A stretch of DNA of 64,000 nucleotides from Branchipolynoe longqiensis. Taxonomy: Eukaryota; Annelida; Polychaeta; Phyllodocida; Polynoidae. This document shows, piece after piece, positions 43,690 through 53,263 of this stretch (positions within the stretch are counted from its first letter, which is position 1; each line of letters begins with the position of its first letter). The notes under the pieces were generated by a model. The model was not told the DNA's origin and searched no databases. It was given only the letters and a program-made list of their open reading frames with translations. The stretch lies in contig CM059186.1 of assembly GCA_030323885.1 (NCBI GenBank), forward strand, positions 146,941,810-147,005,809, given 5' to 3'. The position numbers and the translations under genes were made by a program.

Positions 43690-43910
43690 AGAATCGTTAT
43701 AATGTATATGCAGTATATATGTATAATACATGCATATATATGTATAAAACATGCATATATATGTATATATGTATATATATATATATGTATATATATGTAT
43801 ATATATAATACATGTCTATACGTATATATACATATATGTATATATGTATATATATGTATATATATAAAATACATGTGTATACGTATATATATATATATAT
43901 ATATATGTAC
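43690..43910. repeat. (TATATG)n-type microsatellite, copy 2
   Basis: Shares the order AATACATGCATATATATGTA then TAAAACATGCATATA with 43055-43290. It is bounded on both sides by TACAGTAAAACCTCTATAAA repeats (43648 and 43934). Confidence 0.92.
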
Positions 43911-44120
43911 ATTTATGTATATGTATATGTGTACAGTAAAACCTCTATAAATGGTCCATTTAGGGGGTATTTTAAGACATTGACAGAATGATAGATAGCC
44001 ACATGTACTTTTGATATACTTCACTGCATGCCGCATGCCGCATTACGCATGCCGCATTACGCGTGTAAGGAATGATGGCATTCGCATACCGCATGCCGCA
44101 TTACGCATTACGCGTGTAAT

Positions 44121-44709
44121 GGTGCTGTCACACTACGACGTTTCTCCCGGCGACCCGTCAGCGTTGAAAATAAAATCTTGCGCGTCGAGAAATGTCAAAC
44201 TTTTCGGCGGTTTGGGGGAAAAGATCAGCACAGCGCGGCGCGTTATGCGCGCGCGCCAACGTGTGTCGACGCGGTGGGGAAAAAGAAAAAAAAGTTTGGC
44301 GTGACGTCTTCATTTAACCTTAAATGTTGCTAGGGCATAAAACAAAAACGGCCCAGTTTGCCGCAACGTGTGAGCAACGACCCTCCCGCGTGCGCGCGCC
44401 GTCTTCCTAGCGTTCCCATAACGTTATTCCGGCGCGTCCAACGCAGCGCGACGCGCGCCTAACGTCCTTACCCATATATTTGCGCGCGCTGGCGGTCGTT
44501 GGGTTGTTTTTGACATGTTGAAAACATTCAGCGACCAATAACGCCCGCCGACTTTCTCCGCCGACCGTCAACGTCAAACATAGTGTACCGACGTGTACCG
44601 ACGCGCGCATAATGCGCTCCCAGCGTTTCTCGATATTTCACCCATTTTCGCCCAAATACATCACACGTTGACGGGTCGCCGGCGAGAAGCGTCGTAGTGT
44701 GACAGCCCC
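44121..44709. mobile_element. MITE-like element D, GC-rich CGCGCG/CGACG-word interior, nested
   Basis: Termini GGTGCTGTCACACTACGACG and, inverted, GGGGCTGTCACACTACGACG. The interior is rich in GACGCGCG, CAACGT and GCGCGCC words, much more GC-rich than its surroundings. It is inserted in the right end of the element at 42664-44724. Confidence 0.85.
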
Positions 44710-44724
44710 ATTAGGAATGCCCGC

Positions 44725-45172
44725 TTAAGATGTGCTGTTAATATGAGTATGCGTTAAAGCGAGGAGTGCAAGTCATTCGTGCATTTGGCAGCCTCGCCTT
44801 CTCCGGTAGGCTATGGTGCCGCCACATAACGGGGGAGACGGCGTCAGTGCTGTAGAACATTAACCCCAGATGGCGGGTCGGTCTGCCTGCCGTCCATGGG
44901 CACTGCAAACTGGTGATGCCGACCGGAGATGGCAAGGAGCCAATTTGATAATACGTGGCGGCTGCGTCGAACGTCGAGTCTGCAGCCATCCCAGTGAGTG
45001 AGGGCCGTGTACTCAATCAAGTCCAGCCCGCCTCTATATGTGCTTACCGCGGTCTTCCACTACTGACTGTAGCTCAACAACAACAGGAGCAACGCTGTCT
45101 GCTGCCAAGAAGGTTAGCTCTACCACTGGGGTTAGCCTACTTTTCACCAGGCTCCACATCACACGAGCTACG
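44725..45172 (+). other. Unique CpG-containing stretch upstream of the acetyltransferase
   Basis: Not part of any repeat I recognise. It could hold the promoter and 5' UTR of the acetyltransferase gene. Open frames exist on both strands but none resembles a known family. No TATA box is convincing. Confidence 0.35.
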
Positions 45173-45194
45173 ATGGAGCGGGCAGTGTTGGGAG
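45173..45194 (+). CDS. Candidate first coding exon of the acetyltransferase gene
   Basis: ATG at 45173 opens 'MERAVLG' and runs into a strong donor, G|GTGAGT, in phase 1. The next exon's acceptor at 46446 supplies the two missing bases, giving an in-frame join to 'GSDMNDN'. The match of phase, distance and donor supports it, but the exon is too short to prove by sequence. Confidence 0.5.
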
Positions 45195-45845
45195 GTGAGT
45201 GTTTAAAGACAACCTCACTTTTTCAAAATGGGATGGGGTGGGGGTGGGGGGGGGGTGCGAGAAATGACACACTGCGTGTGTAGCCTATATATAGTATAGT
45301 GGTTGTGTACACAGAGTATATTTGCAATCCAGCCGACGAGCCCAAGGTTAAAACTATAAGTATAACCACGCGCATTAGGCAGTGGCCGACATGGTTAGGC
45401 AGAGAGTTATACAATGTAGAAAGGTGCACTGGGGAGAGAGGGCTATTTGGAGCTTTCATATTAAGTCCCCGGTAACATACCTAAATATAAGATGTGTGTA
45501 AGAAGTATACAGTTGCGCTGTCTATTTTGAGGTCAACTTATGGACACATCTTAACCAACCAGTGACGTCACGATCACGTGGCTGGCACCCAGATTTCACC
45601 TTATCATGGTTTATCAAAAGACTTAAAGATTGATTGTAGTTGCAGCTATGATATTGTGCTGAAGTGAAAATGTGAAAAAAGTAAATTTACACCTTTTTTT
45701 CAACTTTTTTCGTGTAAGACATAATCTTTTTTGCTTAACTGTAATACTAATAAATGAAATATTGCTTGAATTTGTTGTGTATGTTAATGGTCTTTATGTC
45801 ACACATTGGTACCCAGTTTCAGAGAACGACCCATATATGGGGTAT

Positions 45846-46165
45846 TTGGTGTTCTCTGTGGCAGAGTGGTTAGAGTGTCTGACTTTTGTCTAGGTCGGAT
45901 GCCTAATCTGAAGGTTGGTGGTTTGATTCCCCATGCCCCCCCCCCCCCCACCTCTGCCAATTTGGATTTCCACCGCTGCGTATAACTTACAGCGTCATCA
46001 AAGGCCGGTTGCTCTCATACCATTTCTATGTTGTGTGGGAGGTTAAAAATCCCTTGGGTCGGTAAAAGTGTAGGCTCGGGCTTTCTATCGACAAACTGTC
46101 TAATGATGAAAACAAGTCTATTCAGACTTATCCATGATGGGCAGTATAAATCATCAAGAAAAAAT
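45846..46165 (+). repeat. SINE family 2 copy
   Basis: The copy runs from TTCTCTGTGGCAGAGTGGTT to the CATGATGGGCAGTATAAATC end, then A-rich sequence and a TA microsatellite. It lies in the acetyltransferase intron. Confidence 0.85.
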
Positions 46166-46454
46166 ATATATATGCATTTACATATATATATTCATATACA
46201 TATATATACATATATATACATCTATATATACATATCTATATACACATATAAATACATATATATATATATATATATACATACATATATGTACATATATACA
46301 TTATATGAGACTGTCTCAACAAAGAGAGAGAGAAAGAGAAAGTAACGAGTGGAAGGGGCAGGGGAGCGGCATGTTCACGTGTAAATTATATATCACTTGC
46401 ACTTGCTATCCAGTCAAAGCCTAAATAACGCATCTGTTTATTACAGGCTCAGAC

Positions 46455-46964
46455 ATGAACGACAACGTCTGCAAAGAACCGACCATCTTCAAGTGCTACG
46501 ACGATGGTTACATTGTGCGTGAGATGCTGCCCGCCGACAGGCACATTGTTCAGAGGTGGTACTGCGGCATGGGCAACATATCACCCTATGACCTCAACAT
46601 CACGCACAGCGTGTTCCCCTCGGGGAACGGCTTCTACATCGGTGAGGTGGACGGCGAGGTGGTGGCCAGTGCCATCCGGATCCCTTGGACGAACAAAGCC
46701 GAAGGCGAGCAGGACGTCTTCTATGGCTCTCTGTATTATGTTGCTAAGCAACACCGACGGGCAGGCTATGGTACCCGGCTGAGGGACCAGGTCGCCCGCG
46801 GCTATGTGGGCGATAACTACCTGTGTGTGGACTCTGTGCAGGGAAAAGTGGCTGCGAACAATAAGGATAAGTTTGACTATGCGCATGGGTTCATCACAAG
46901 TAGGTATGAAGGAGTCGTCAAGAAAACCCAAGAAGCACAGCTGAAAGAAGGCACTACTGTTAAG
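46455..46964 (+). CDS. GNAT-family N-acetyltransferase, partial gene (internal ATG exon)
   Basis: Transfers an acetyl group from acetyl-CoA to an unknown substrate. The exon starts at 46447 after TTATTACAG and ends at AAG|GTATGT (46964, phase 0). It codes for 170 residues from the ATG at 46455. Visible: 'FYIGEVDGEVVASAIRIPW' (GNAT beta strands 2-4) and 'LYYVAKQHRRAGYGTRLRDQ', which contains the acetyl-CoA loop R-R-x-G-Y-G-T. The frame is GC-richer than its surroundings, as expected for an exon. The remaining C-terminal part is not recognisable before the window ends. If the exon at 45173-45194 is real, translation starts there. It may be an invertebrate Acetyltransf_18-like protein, but I am not sure of the subfamily. 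Confidence 0.87.
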
Positions 46965-47019
46965 GTATGTGTGGAGATGTTGTCTGCCTCTAGCCGGGTG
47001 TGTGTTCTCTGCCTCTAGC

Positions 47020-47352
47020 GGGATGGGATGGCCAAGTGAGTTGAGCGTCCGTCTCCCGTTTCGGTAGATCATGGGATTCGAACCCACAGATTCGAACCGT
47101 GGTTGAGTCAAACCAATGACCTAATAAAATTGATACTTTTTGCTTCCTAGCCAGGTGCTCGGCATTATTATGATAGGGCAATGACTGGTTGGCTCAGTGT
47201 TAGGATAATGTGACTGAGTGGGATGCCAGGGCATGCATGGTGCTGGCAGACTAGTCTCCCAGTGGGGCAGCGCTATAAAGTCGCCATGAGTCCCCACTGT
47301 CACAAGTCGATACCAGTTGATGTTGCAATGACGTAAAACAACAAACAAAACC
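47020..47352 (+). repeat. SINE family 1, near-complete copy in the acetyltransferase intron
   Basis: It starts about 55 bp after the exon donor at 46965 and ends in AACAACAAACAAAA, followed by a GTGA microsatellite. Confidence 0.88.
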
Positions 47353-47364
47353 TTTTGTAAAGTG

Positions 47365-47450
47365 AGTGAATAAGTAAATGAATAAGTAAGTGTGTGAGTG
47401 AGTGAGTGAGTGAGTGAGTGAGTGAGTGAGTGAATGAATGTGTGTGTGAG
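47365..47450. repeat. (GTGA)n microsatellite
   Basis: About 15 GTGA units following the tail of a SINE. Thr/His/Ser-rich frames on the reverse strand are artefacts. Confidence 0.93.
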
Positions 47451-47807
47451 TGACTGAGCTCCTGAGTGTGAGTGGATGATAATATTTCTCTGTCCATATC
47501 TCAATTCTTAGCCTACAACAGCACATGGAGATAAGACACCATGTGTGTGGATCCTCTGCACCCCCAGGTTCCCTACCATCTCTCGCACAAACAATCAATA
47601 TTGTGGCGGACTGGCTCCCGCGTTTATGGTCAGACGCTATATTGATTCCAGACACAGCTTCTTCTCAAAGAGGATGAGCTAGAGCTGTGAAATGTAGGGT
47701 GCGCCGGATTTATTTTAAATGTTACCTTAGACTACCTTCACCTTGTGCTGAAGATTTCATTTGGTAACAAAGCCACGTCCACACACATAAATGTATACAA
47801 ACACACA

Positions 47808-48135
47808 CCGGATGCGGTGCTCGAATCGGCAGAGCGCAGGCCTCCCGTGCGGAAGGTCGGGAGTTCAATTCCGGGTCGAGTCAAACCAATGACTTAAAAA
47901 TTGATACTCATCACTTCCTATGCAGGCACTCTGTATTATTAGGATAGGGAAAGGACTGGTTGGCTGGGTGTCAGGATAATGTGACTGAGTATGATACCAG
48001 GTCATTGTGCTGGTGGCCTGGTCTCCTAGTGGGGCAGCACTATAAGGTCACCATGAGTACACAGTCACAAGTCAGTGCCCGTCCTGATATGACCTTAGAT
48101 GTTGCCCGGACGTAAAACTCCAACAACCAACAAAC
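47808..48135 (+). repeat. SINE family 1, near-complete copy
   Basis: Head (GGATGCGGTGCTCGAATCGG), body and CAACCAACAAA tail are all recognisable. Confidence 0.9.
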
Positions 48136-48195
48136 CACACACACACACACGCAGAGACAAATAAATTGCTACATATCCAGACTGTTGGCAGTTGG

Positions 48196-48256
48196 CAGTT
48201 GAATGAACTGGAGTCTGTCACAGTAACATTGTGACAGACTCCAGTTCATTCAACTG
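48196..48256. repeat. Perfect 26-27-bp inverted repeat with a 7-base loop
   Basis: Left arm AGTTGAATGAACTGGAGTCT plus GTCACA, loop GTAACAT, right arm its exact complement; one more C-G pair closes the base. It could be a recent fold-back or an expressed hairpin RNA. Confidence 0.85.
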
Positions 48257-48669
48257 TGGCAGTTTTAGTATGTGTTTCCTGATATATTTAATTAGATCTA
48301 TGCCATAGCATTTTGCGATTTAAATGTCGTTGCAAACTATATTTATTTCTATGCATATGTCATTGTGACGTTCGTGTAGTTTCAAATGCTTTTGTGATGT
48401 TTGCATTTATTTGTGTGGGTTTTTGGTGGAGTTATTTTTGCAATGTAAACTAGACAACATTGCAATCCGCAGTGTGTGTGCTAAGTGAGTTTGTGTTTTT
48501 AGTACAACCAGTGGTTACTAGTTGGCAGTAGTGTAGTAATGCACGTTTGGATTTATTTGCAATAATGAGAGAACGCCCCCTCCAAAACAAAGTAAGGGAA
48601 CGCAGTTCTCACAACAGTACACCACTGTTTGTAGGTAACGGTAAAGTATTTTCCGCAGCCATTCCTCTC

Positions 48670-48907
48670 TAAAGCTGTGTTTACACGGGCAATTCCAAAC
48701 CGATTTAAGACAAAGCGATTTATATGAATCGATTTAGTAGATCGCTTCATCTATACTACCTCGCAAAGTGGTTTACATGTACCGATTTATATGAATCGAT
48801 TCAGCCCTAAAACGCCACAGCGTCACGTTTACACTGCAAATGTAAATCGATCTAGGCAAGTGGTTTTATATGAGGCATTTTAACTCGCCCATGTAAACAC
48901 AGCTATA
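48670..48907. mobile_element. MITE-like element F, CGATTTA-word interior
   Basis: Ends TAAAGCTGTGTTTACACGGG and, inverted, TATAGCTGTGTTTACATGGG. The interior repeats ACCGATTTATATGAATCGAT and relatives. Confidence 0.84.
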
Positions 48908-48954
48908 GACACCATCTAAATCTGATCGGAATAAGCCGAGACAAAGTCCTGAAT

Positions 48955-49100
48955 GTGCTTGTTTGTCTGTTGGTTGCACAAACTTGTCGCAGTGTGCACT
49001 CATGGCGACTTTATAGTACCACCCCACTGAAACCACCAGGCTGTTGGCAGCGTGACCTGATATCCCACTCAGCCACAGTATCCTGATACTGAGCAAACCA
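48955..49100 (-). repeat. SINE family 1, fragment
   Basis: Part of the body (GTGCACTCATGGCGACTTTA) up to the GAGCAAACCAG segment. Confidence 0.7.
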
Positions 49101-49164
49101 GGTGCAATCCACTCCACGTGCCCTGTTTACCTTGTATACTACATGTACAGTCTCTCCATCTCAT

Positions 49165-49448
49165 CTATCCACCCAACCCTGGTCGAGTCAAGCCAATGAC
49201 TTCAAAATTGATACTTGTCGCTTCCTAGCCTGGCGCTTGTCATTAATAGGATAGGGCAAGGACTGGTTGGCCCGGTGTCAGGAAAATGTGACTGAGTGGG
49301 ATATCAGGTCATTGGGCTGTTCGCCAGATCTCCCAATGGGGCAGCAGTATAAAGTCGCCAGGAGTGTGCACTGTCACAAGTCAGTACCCGTCCTGATATA
49401 ACCTTAGATGTTGACAGGACGTAAAACTCCAACAACCAACCAACCATC
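49165..49448 (+). repeat. SINE family 1, head missing
   Basis: Body and tail from the CTGGTCGAGTCAAGCCAATG segment onward. Confidence 0.85.
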
Positions 49449-50142
49449 TATCCATCCACTATCTCATTTACCGTGACTATTACCATCCAGTCATCTATGA
49501 GGTGGGAACCCGTAGTTCACAATGGCTTCTGCCCGTCCTCTGCCCACCATTTACTTAGCGGTTCCCGCCACCTAATCATGCTGATCGACTAATGCCCGGA
49601 TATTGCCAATAGGCCTCCCCGGCGCCCAGCGGAGGGAGAAAAAAAATCAATATCCCGTAAACTGTTCCCGCACCGTCCTCCATCATGGCTGAAGTCCTCC
49701 GTCCCTATCAGCACCCAACACACCGCGGGTGTGTGTGTGTGTGTGGGGGGGGGGGGGGTACTGGTGGGGGGGGGGGGGGTCGAGTGAGGGGCGTGTAGTG
49801 AATGAGGTGGGCTGGAGGATCACTCTCCACTCTCATGTCGGGTTTGTACTTGTACTTGGACTTTGTAGGTTGGGTGTTTGCGTGGTGTAAGGCGATGGGG
49901 GTGGAGGGGGGGGGGGGGTGTATCTGTGTGTGTGTTCGTCGGTGTGCCTGGAGGCACAATAATGCATAGTGAATATTTATAACACCGTTCAAAATTTCAG
50001 TATGTGTATAGAAATACCAAATCAATATTACACTATATATAATTTAATTAATCAAATTATGCATTCTGTAATCTATCACACAAATGCAAATAACCAATAG
50101 TGTTACTGTATTCTCCATATCCTTTATGTGTGTGTATAGATA
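49449..50142. other. Stretch with poly-G tracts, no gene recognised
   Basis: Contains GT and poly-G runs at about 49730-49780 and 49895-49920. The Pro-rich reverse frames are low-complexity artefacts. Confidence 0.5.
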
Positions 50143-50297
50143 TACAGTAAAACCTCTCTAAATCGACCGACCTTGGGACCGACTTTAAGTGGTCCATTTA
50201 GGGAGGTGGTTACAATGGTATTGTTGGTACCCAAATAAAGAGGTCGATATAGGGGAGTGGTCGATCTATGGAGGTGGTCGTTAGAGAGGTTTTACTG

Positions 50298-50299
<2 letters not shown>
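50143..50299. mobile_element. Mariner-type MITE J copy
   Basis: TACAGTAAAACCTCTCTAAA to AGAGAGGTTTTACTGTA, with GGTCGAT / GGTGGTC words inside. Confidence 0.87.
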
Positions 50300-50346
<47 letters not shown>

Positions 50347-50723
50347 CTATATACATATACACACATCAAGTATATGCATATAAAACATACATAATTAGCG
50401 CAGAGAAGTAATGAGGATTGACACTTACACGTGGATTGAATAACATATATAATCATTTATATACATTTGTAATTTTGTTATTCAATTAATTTAAAGACCC
50501 ATCCTAAACCGGTTAATGTTCAAATGAAATGAGTACGTTATGTGTGCGGTGGGGCGGGTCAATGTGTCTTTTTCATGATATTTAAAGTGGCGAGCTATAC
50601 CTCGTCAGGAAAACAAACAAACTCAGAATAGTTCAGATTTGTGCCACAGGGTGGTGCATGCTTAGTACTGAACTTTTCCACTTGGTAGGGTAGAGTGACC
50701 TAGACTAGTAATGATATATGGTC

Positions 50724-50800
50724 TCTGTGGCCTAGTGGTTAGAGTGTTGAACTTGTAATCTGAAGTTGTTTGGTGGTGTGGGTTCAAGCCCCATACAGTT
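50724..50800 (+). repeat. tRNA-like sequence
   Basis: Box A-like GTGGCCTAGTGGTTAGAG and box B-like GGGTTCAAGCCCC are spaced as in a tRNA, but no matching acceptor stem is evident. It could be a SINE head or a tRNA pseudogene. Confidence 0.45.
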
Positions 50801-51493
50801 TAAAACCTTTTTACATTCAACAAAAAAAAACCGTTTTTCATCTATATGTGTTTCTCATTGAATTATGCAATGTAATGTACTAACATATATTTTACATTAC
50901 GCAAATATATTTCCTGATTGAACTACTCTAAAGAAAATTGAAAATACCCCAGTTTTACTCTCCCTTCTCTCTCTCCACTCACCCAGCCATTTTTAAAACA
51001 ACAGCTGCCAGTGTCGCAGTTTCAGAGATCTGCCAGTTTCAGCGGTCCGCATCGCTTCTTCGCATGCGTCAAAATCAGAAAAAGTGAAATATCTCTAAAA
51101 TCACACCACCTAGAAACAAATCGCTTGGTACACATATAGAAAACATCTTTACCAAAAACATTATATTAAATTTATAAGGTTAGTGACGATGCTGTTCGAT
51201 GTTGACGCATGCGCAGAAGCGATGTGTCCCTCGCAAACTGGTGTGCCGTGGAAACTGCAACACCGGCATCACGAGACTGCGCATGCAGTGAAGTGCTGCT
51301 CTTGGTGCAGTTGTACTGATGCTCGGGTCAACGAATCACCTGACACAGTACCAGCTCACAGCTGAGTAGATCATAAGCACGGATTGTATGCAGGTCGGTC
51401 TGTGCGTGGTATTAAGCAGTCACTGGCACTTATGGGGTTTGAGGCCCGAGAGACTCGGTAATCAGTATTGATCGAAATCGATATTAGTCTGAA

Positions 51494-51529
<36 letters not shown>

Positions 51530-51535
51530 AGTATA
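50801..51535. other. No feature recognised
   Basis: Mostly AT-rich; ends in a TA microsatellite before MITE J. Confidence 0.45.
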
Positions 51536-51669
51536 TACAGTAAAATCTTTCTAACCGACGGGTCCCAACAATACCATTGTAAGGATATTCTACCTCCCTA
51601 AACTTCCTCCCGAAATGGAGCACTTAAAGTCGGGCCCATGATCGGTCGATTTAAAGAGGTTTTACTGTA
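51536..51669. mobile_element. Mariner-type MITE J, shortened copy
   Basis: TACAGTAAAATCTTTCTAAC to AAAGAGGTTTTACTGTA; part of the interior is deleted. Confidence 0.83.
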
Positions 51670-51780
51670 TATACATATATAGGCACGTATATACAACGTA
51701 TATGTGGATGTAACCGAATTGCACCGTGCTGCCACCCAGGGGCTCCTGGGGAGCTCACAGGATAGTACCCTGCATACGTG

Positions 51781-51872
51781 TATAAAGTGTGGCTACGTAT
51801 AGGAAGGAAGGATAGAGACACATGTTTGGTCGGACACTTTTATTGAGCGTCTGGGCAAGCGAGATAACAGGC
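51781..51872 (-). repeat. Element 1 repeat B2 (3' end)
   Basis: Second copy of B, three differences from B1. It marks the left limit of the element. Confidence 0.93.
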
Positions 51873-51883
51873 ATACCGGTCAA

Positions 51884-52079
51884 AGTTTGAAATCCAGTGA
51901 GGCAGTGACTTACCCGGGCGGATTGGTGAGAAAAGCACCCGGTGGTGGCGCTAGTAGCAGGCAACCGGGGCAAATCAGGGCAAGTCAATGATTGGACAAT
52001 AATAATATATTGAAGAATAAATAATAATAATAAAATACTCCGCCTATTTATACATGCATAATAAATTATACGTACTATA
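51884..52079 (-). repeat. Element 1 repeat A2
   Basis: Second copy of A, lying between B1 and B2 at the 3' end of the element. Confidence 0.95.
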
Positions 52080-52167
52080 AAGTGTGGCTACATATAGGAA
52101 GGAAGGATAGAGACACGTGTTGGGTCGGACACTTTTATTGAGCGTCTGGGCAAGCGAGATAACAGGC
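52076..52167 (-). repeat. Element 1 repeat B1
   Basis: 92 bp from TATAAAGTGTGGCTAC to GAGATAACAGGC (plus strand). It contains the end of the recombinase frame and abuts A2. Confidence 0.93.
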
Positions 52168-53263
52168 CAACACGCCAACAGGCCAACACGCTGAAGCGAC
52201 TCCCTCCAACCCAACACGCGACTCATCCGAGCAAAGGGCCGCGACCACCCTCAAATCGTTCACTATACGAGTACCAAGGGGGGTCTGCAGGTAGCTATAC
52301 ACCGTCTCGGAGGCCCAATCGCCTCTAGCCTTCAACTCCTCGATTGTGGCCCCACACAGCAAGAAAGGTGGAGCCCCCCCGTCTGAGGGAGTGGGAAGAG
52401 AGGGTGGACGCGTCAAGCCCAGCCCTAGTGGCAAATCTCCTTAAGGTCTCCTGGTAAACGTGGTACGAGAGGGGGCAGGAGAGACCGTCCGAGCATGGGA
52501 TCCGGAAGGCGGGCTCAGATGGGTCGGCCCGGAGCTGCGCGAAGTGTCTCTCGGTCCAATGCACTGCGCAGACCGCGGTGTCGCAGCACCTGGCAATTGG
52601 GATCTCGAGCACCCGTTCCTAGAATTGTATGGTCTTGGACCGTCGGACGGTCAGGAGCATCCCCCAGTCGTGGAAGACAAAGTCAGACCTACGAAGGGTA
52701 GAGTCTGACATAGTCACTTGCGACTTACGCAGGAGACCTCTGAAGGAGCATAGAATGGCCGCCCTCCATGCAACGTGGCCTGGATTCTCAGTTAGGAGCG
52801 AGAAAATCCGTCGAAGCATGTATGGAAGCATCGGCATCGCCCGTCGAGGTACATCACCCTTGACCCGACGGATTCCCTTTAAAGTGGAGGCCAAAACGAA
52901 ACCCTTGTAGTCAATAGGCGGCTCCCCGTTTTGCCTCAGGAAATAGTTCAGGCCGCTCAGGTAATTTAGGATCGACCGATACTTCAGGGAGCGGGCGAGC
53001 CAAGTGGCATAGAGGGCGACCTGCTCGGAGGAACAGGGGATAGGGGCCCTGGATGAGTTGAACGACTCAACATAGGTTAAATATTTCTGAACCTGAACCC
53101 GCCTCGCGATGGCCGAGTTCTTTGCGTAATACTGGTGCTGATATCCCATCTGTTCCTCCTTTAGCGCCGATATCCCTGCAACAAACAAACGAGGCATCAA
53201 AGATGTGGCCACAGCATAGTGCACCAGCGAGGTCGGCTGCCCTAATCCTGTCGATGCTGTCAT
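52135..53263 (-). pseudogene. Element 1 tyrosine recombinase, broken
   Basis: Integrase of the element. All four catalytic positions of the family are visible: Arg in 'FRGLLRKSQVTMSD', His and Arg in 'SSHSLRRGGSTF', and Tyr in 'GDWASETVYSYLQTP'. A SAM-like N-terminal domain ('YLTYVESFN', 'YATWLARSLKY') precedes them. It overlaps the end of the RNase H frame by about 200 bp in another frame. Breaks: a TAG at 52619-52621 and a frameshift in a G7 run near 52374-52380, right after HSLRRGG. Confidence 0.85.

Larger units (their letters stand above)
42664..44724. mobile_element. TTAA-flanked inverted-repeat element H, copy 1, with nested insertions
   Basis: It is flanked by TTAA at 42660-42663 and 44725-44728. 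Termini are GGGCGCATTCCTTACACGCG and, inverted, GCGGGCATTCC. The interior holds GCGAATGCGAATGCG and CGCATGCCGCATTACGC words. Microsatellites, a LINE fragment (43302-43625) and element D are nested in it. The TTAA target fits Kolobok- or piggyBac-type transposition; no transposase is present. Confidence 0.82.

Noticed and set aside
43030..44036. Tyr/Ile-rich open frames
   Set aside because: Translations of TATATG microsatellites on both strands.
44738..45016. 92-codon minus-strand open frame upstream of the acetyltransferase
   Set aside because: No recognisable domain, no convincing splice context; likely chance in a CpG-containing stretch.
46581..47111. 176-codon minus-strand frame over the acetyltransferase exon
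   Set aside because: Antisense shadow of the plus-strand exon plus a SINE; the plus frame has the domain match and splice sites.
49708..50025. Pro/His-rich reverse open frame
   Set aside because: Low-complexity translation of GT and poly-G tracts.
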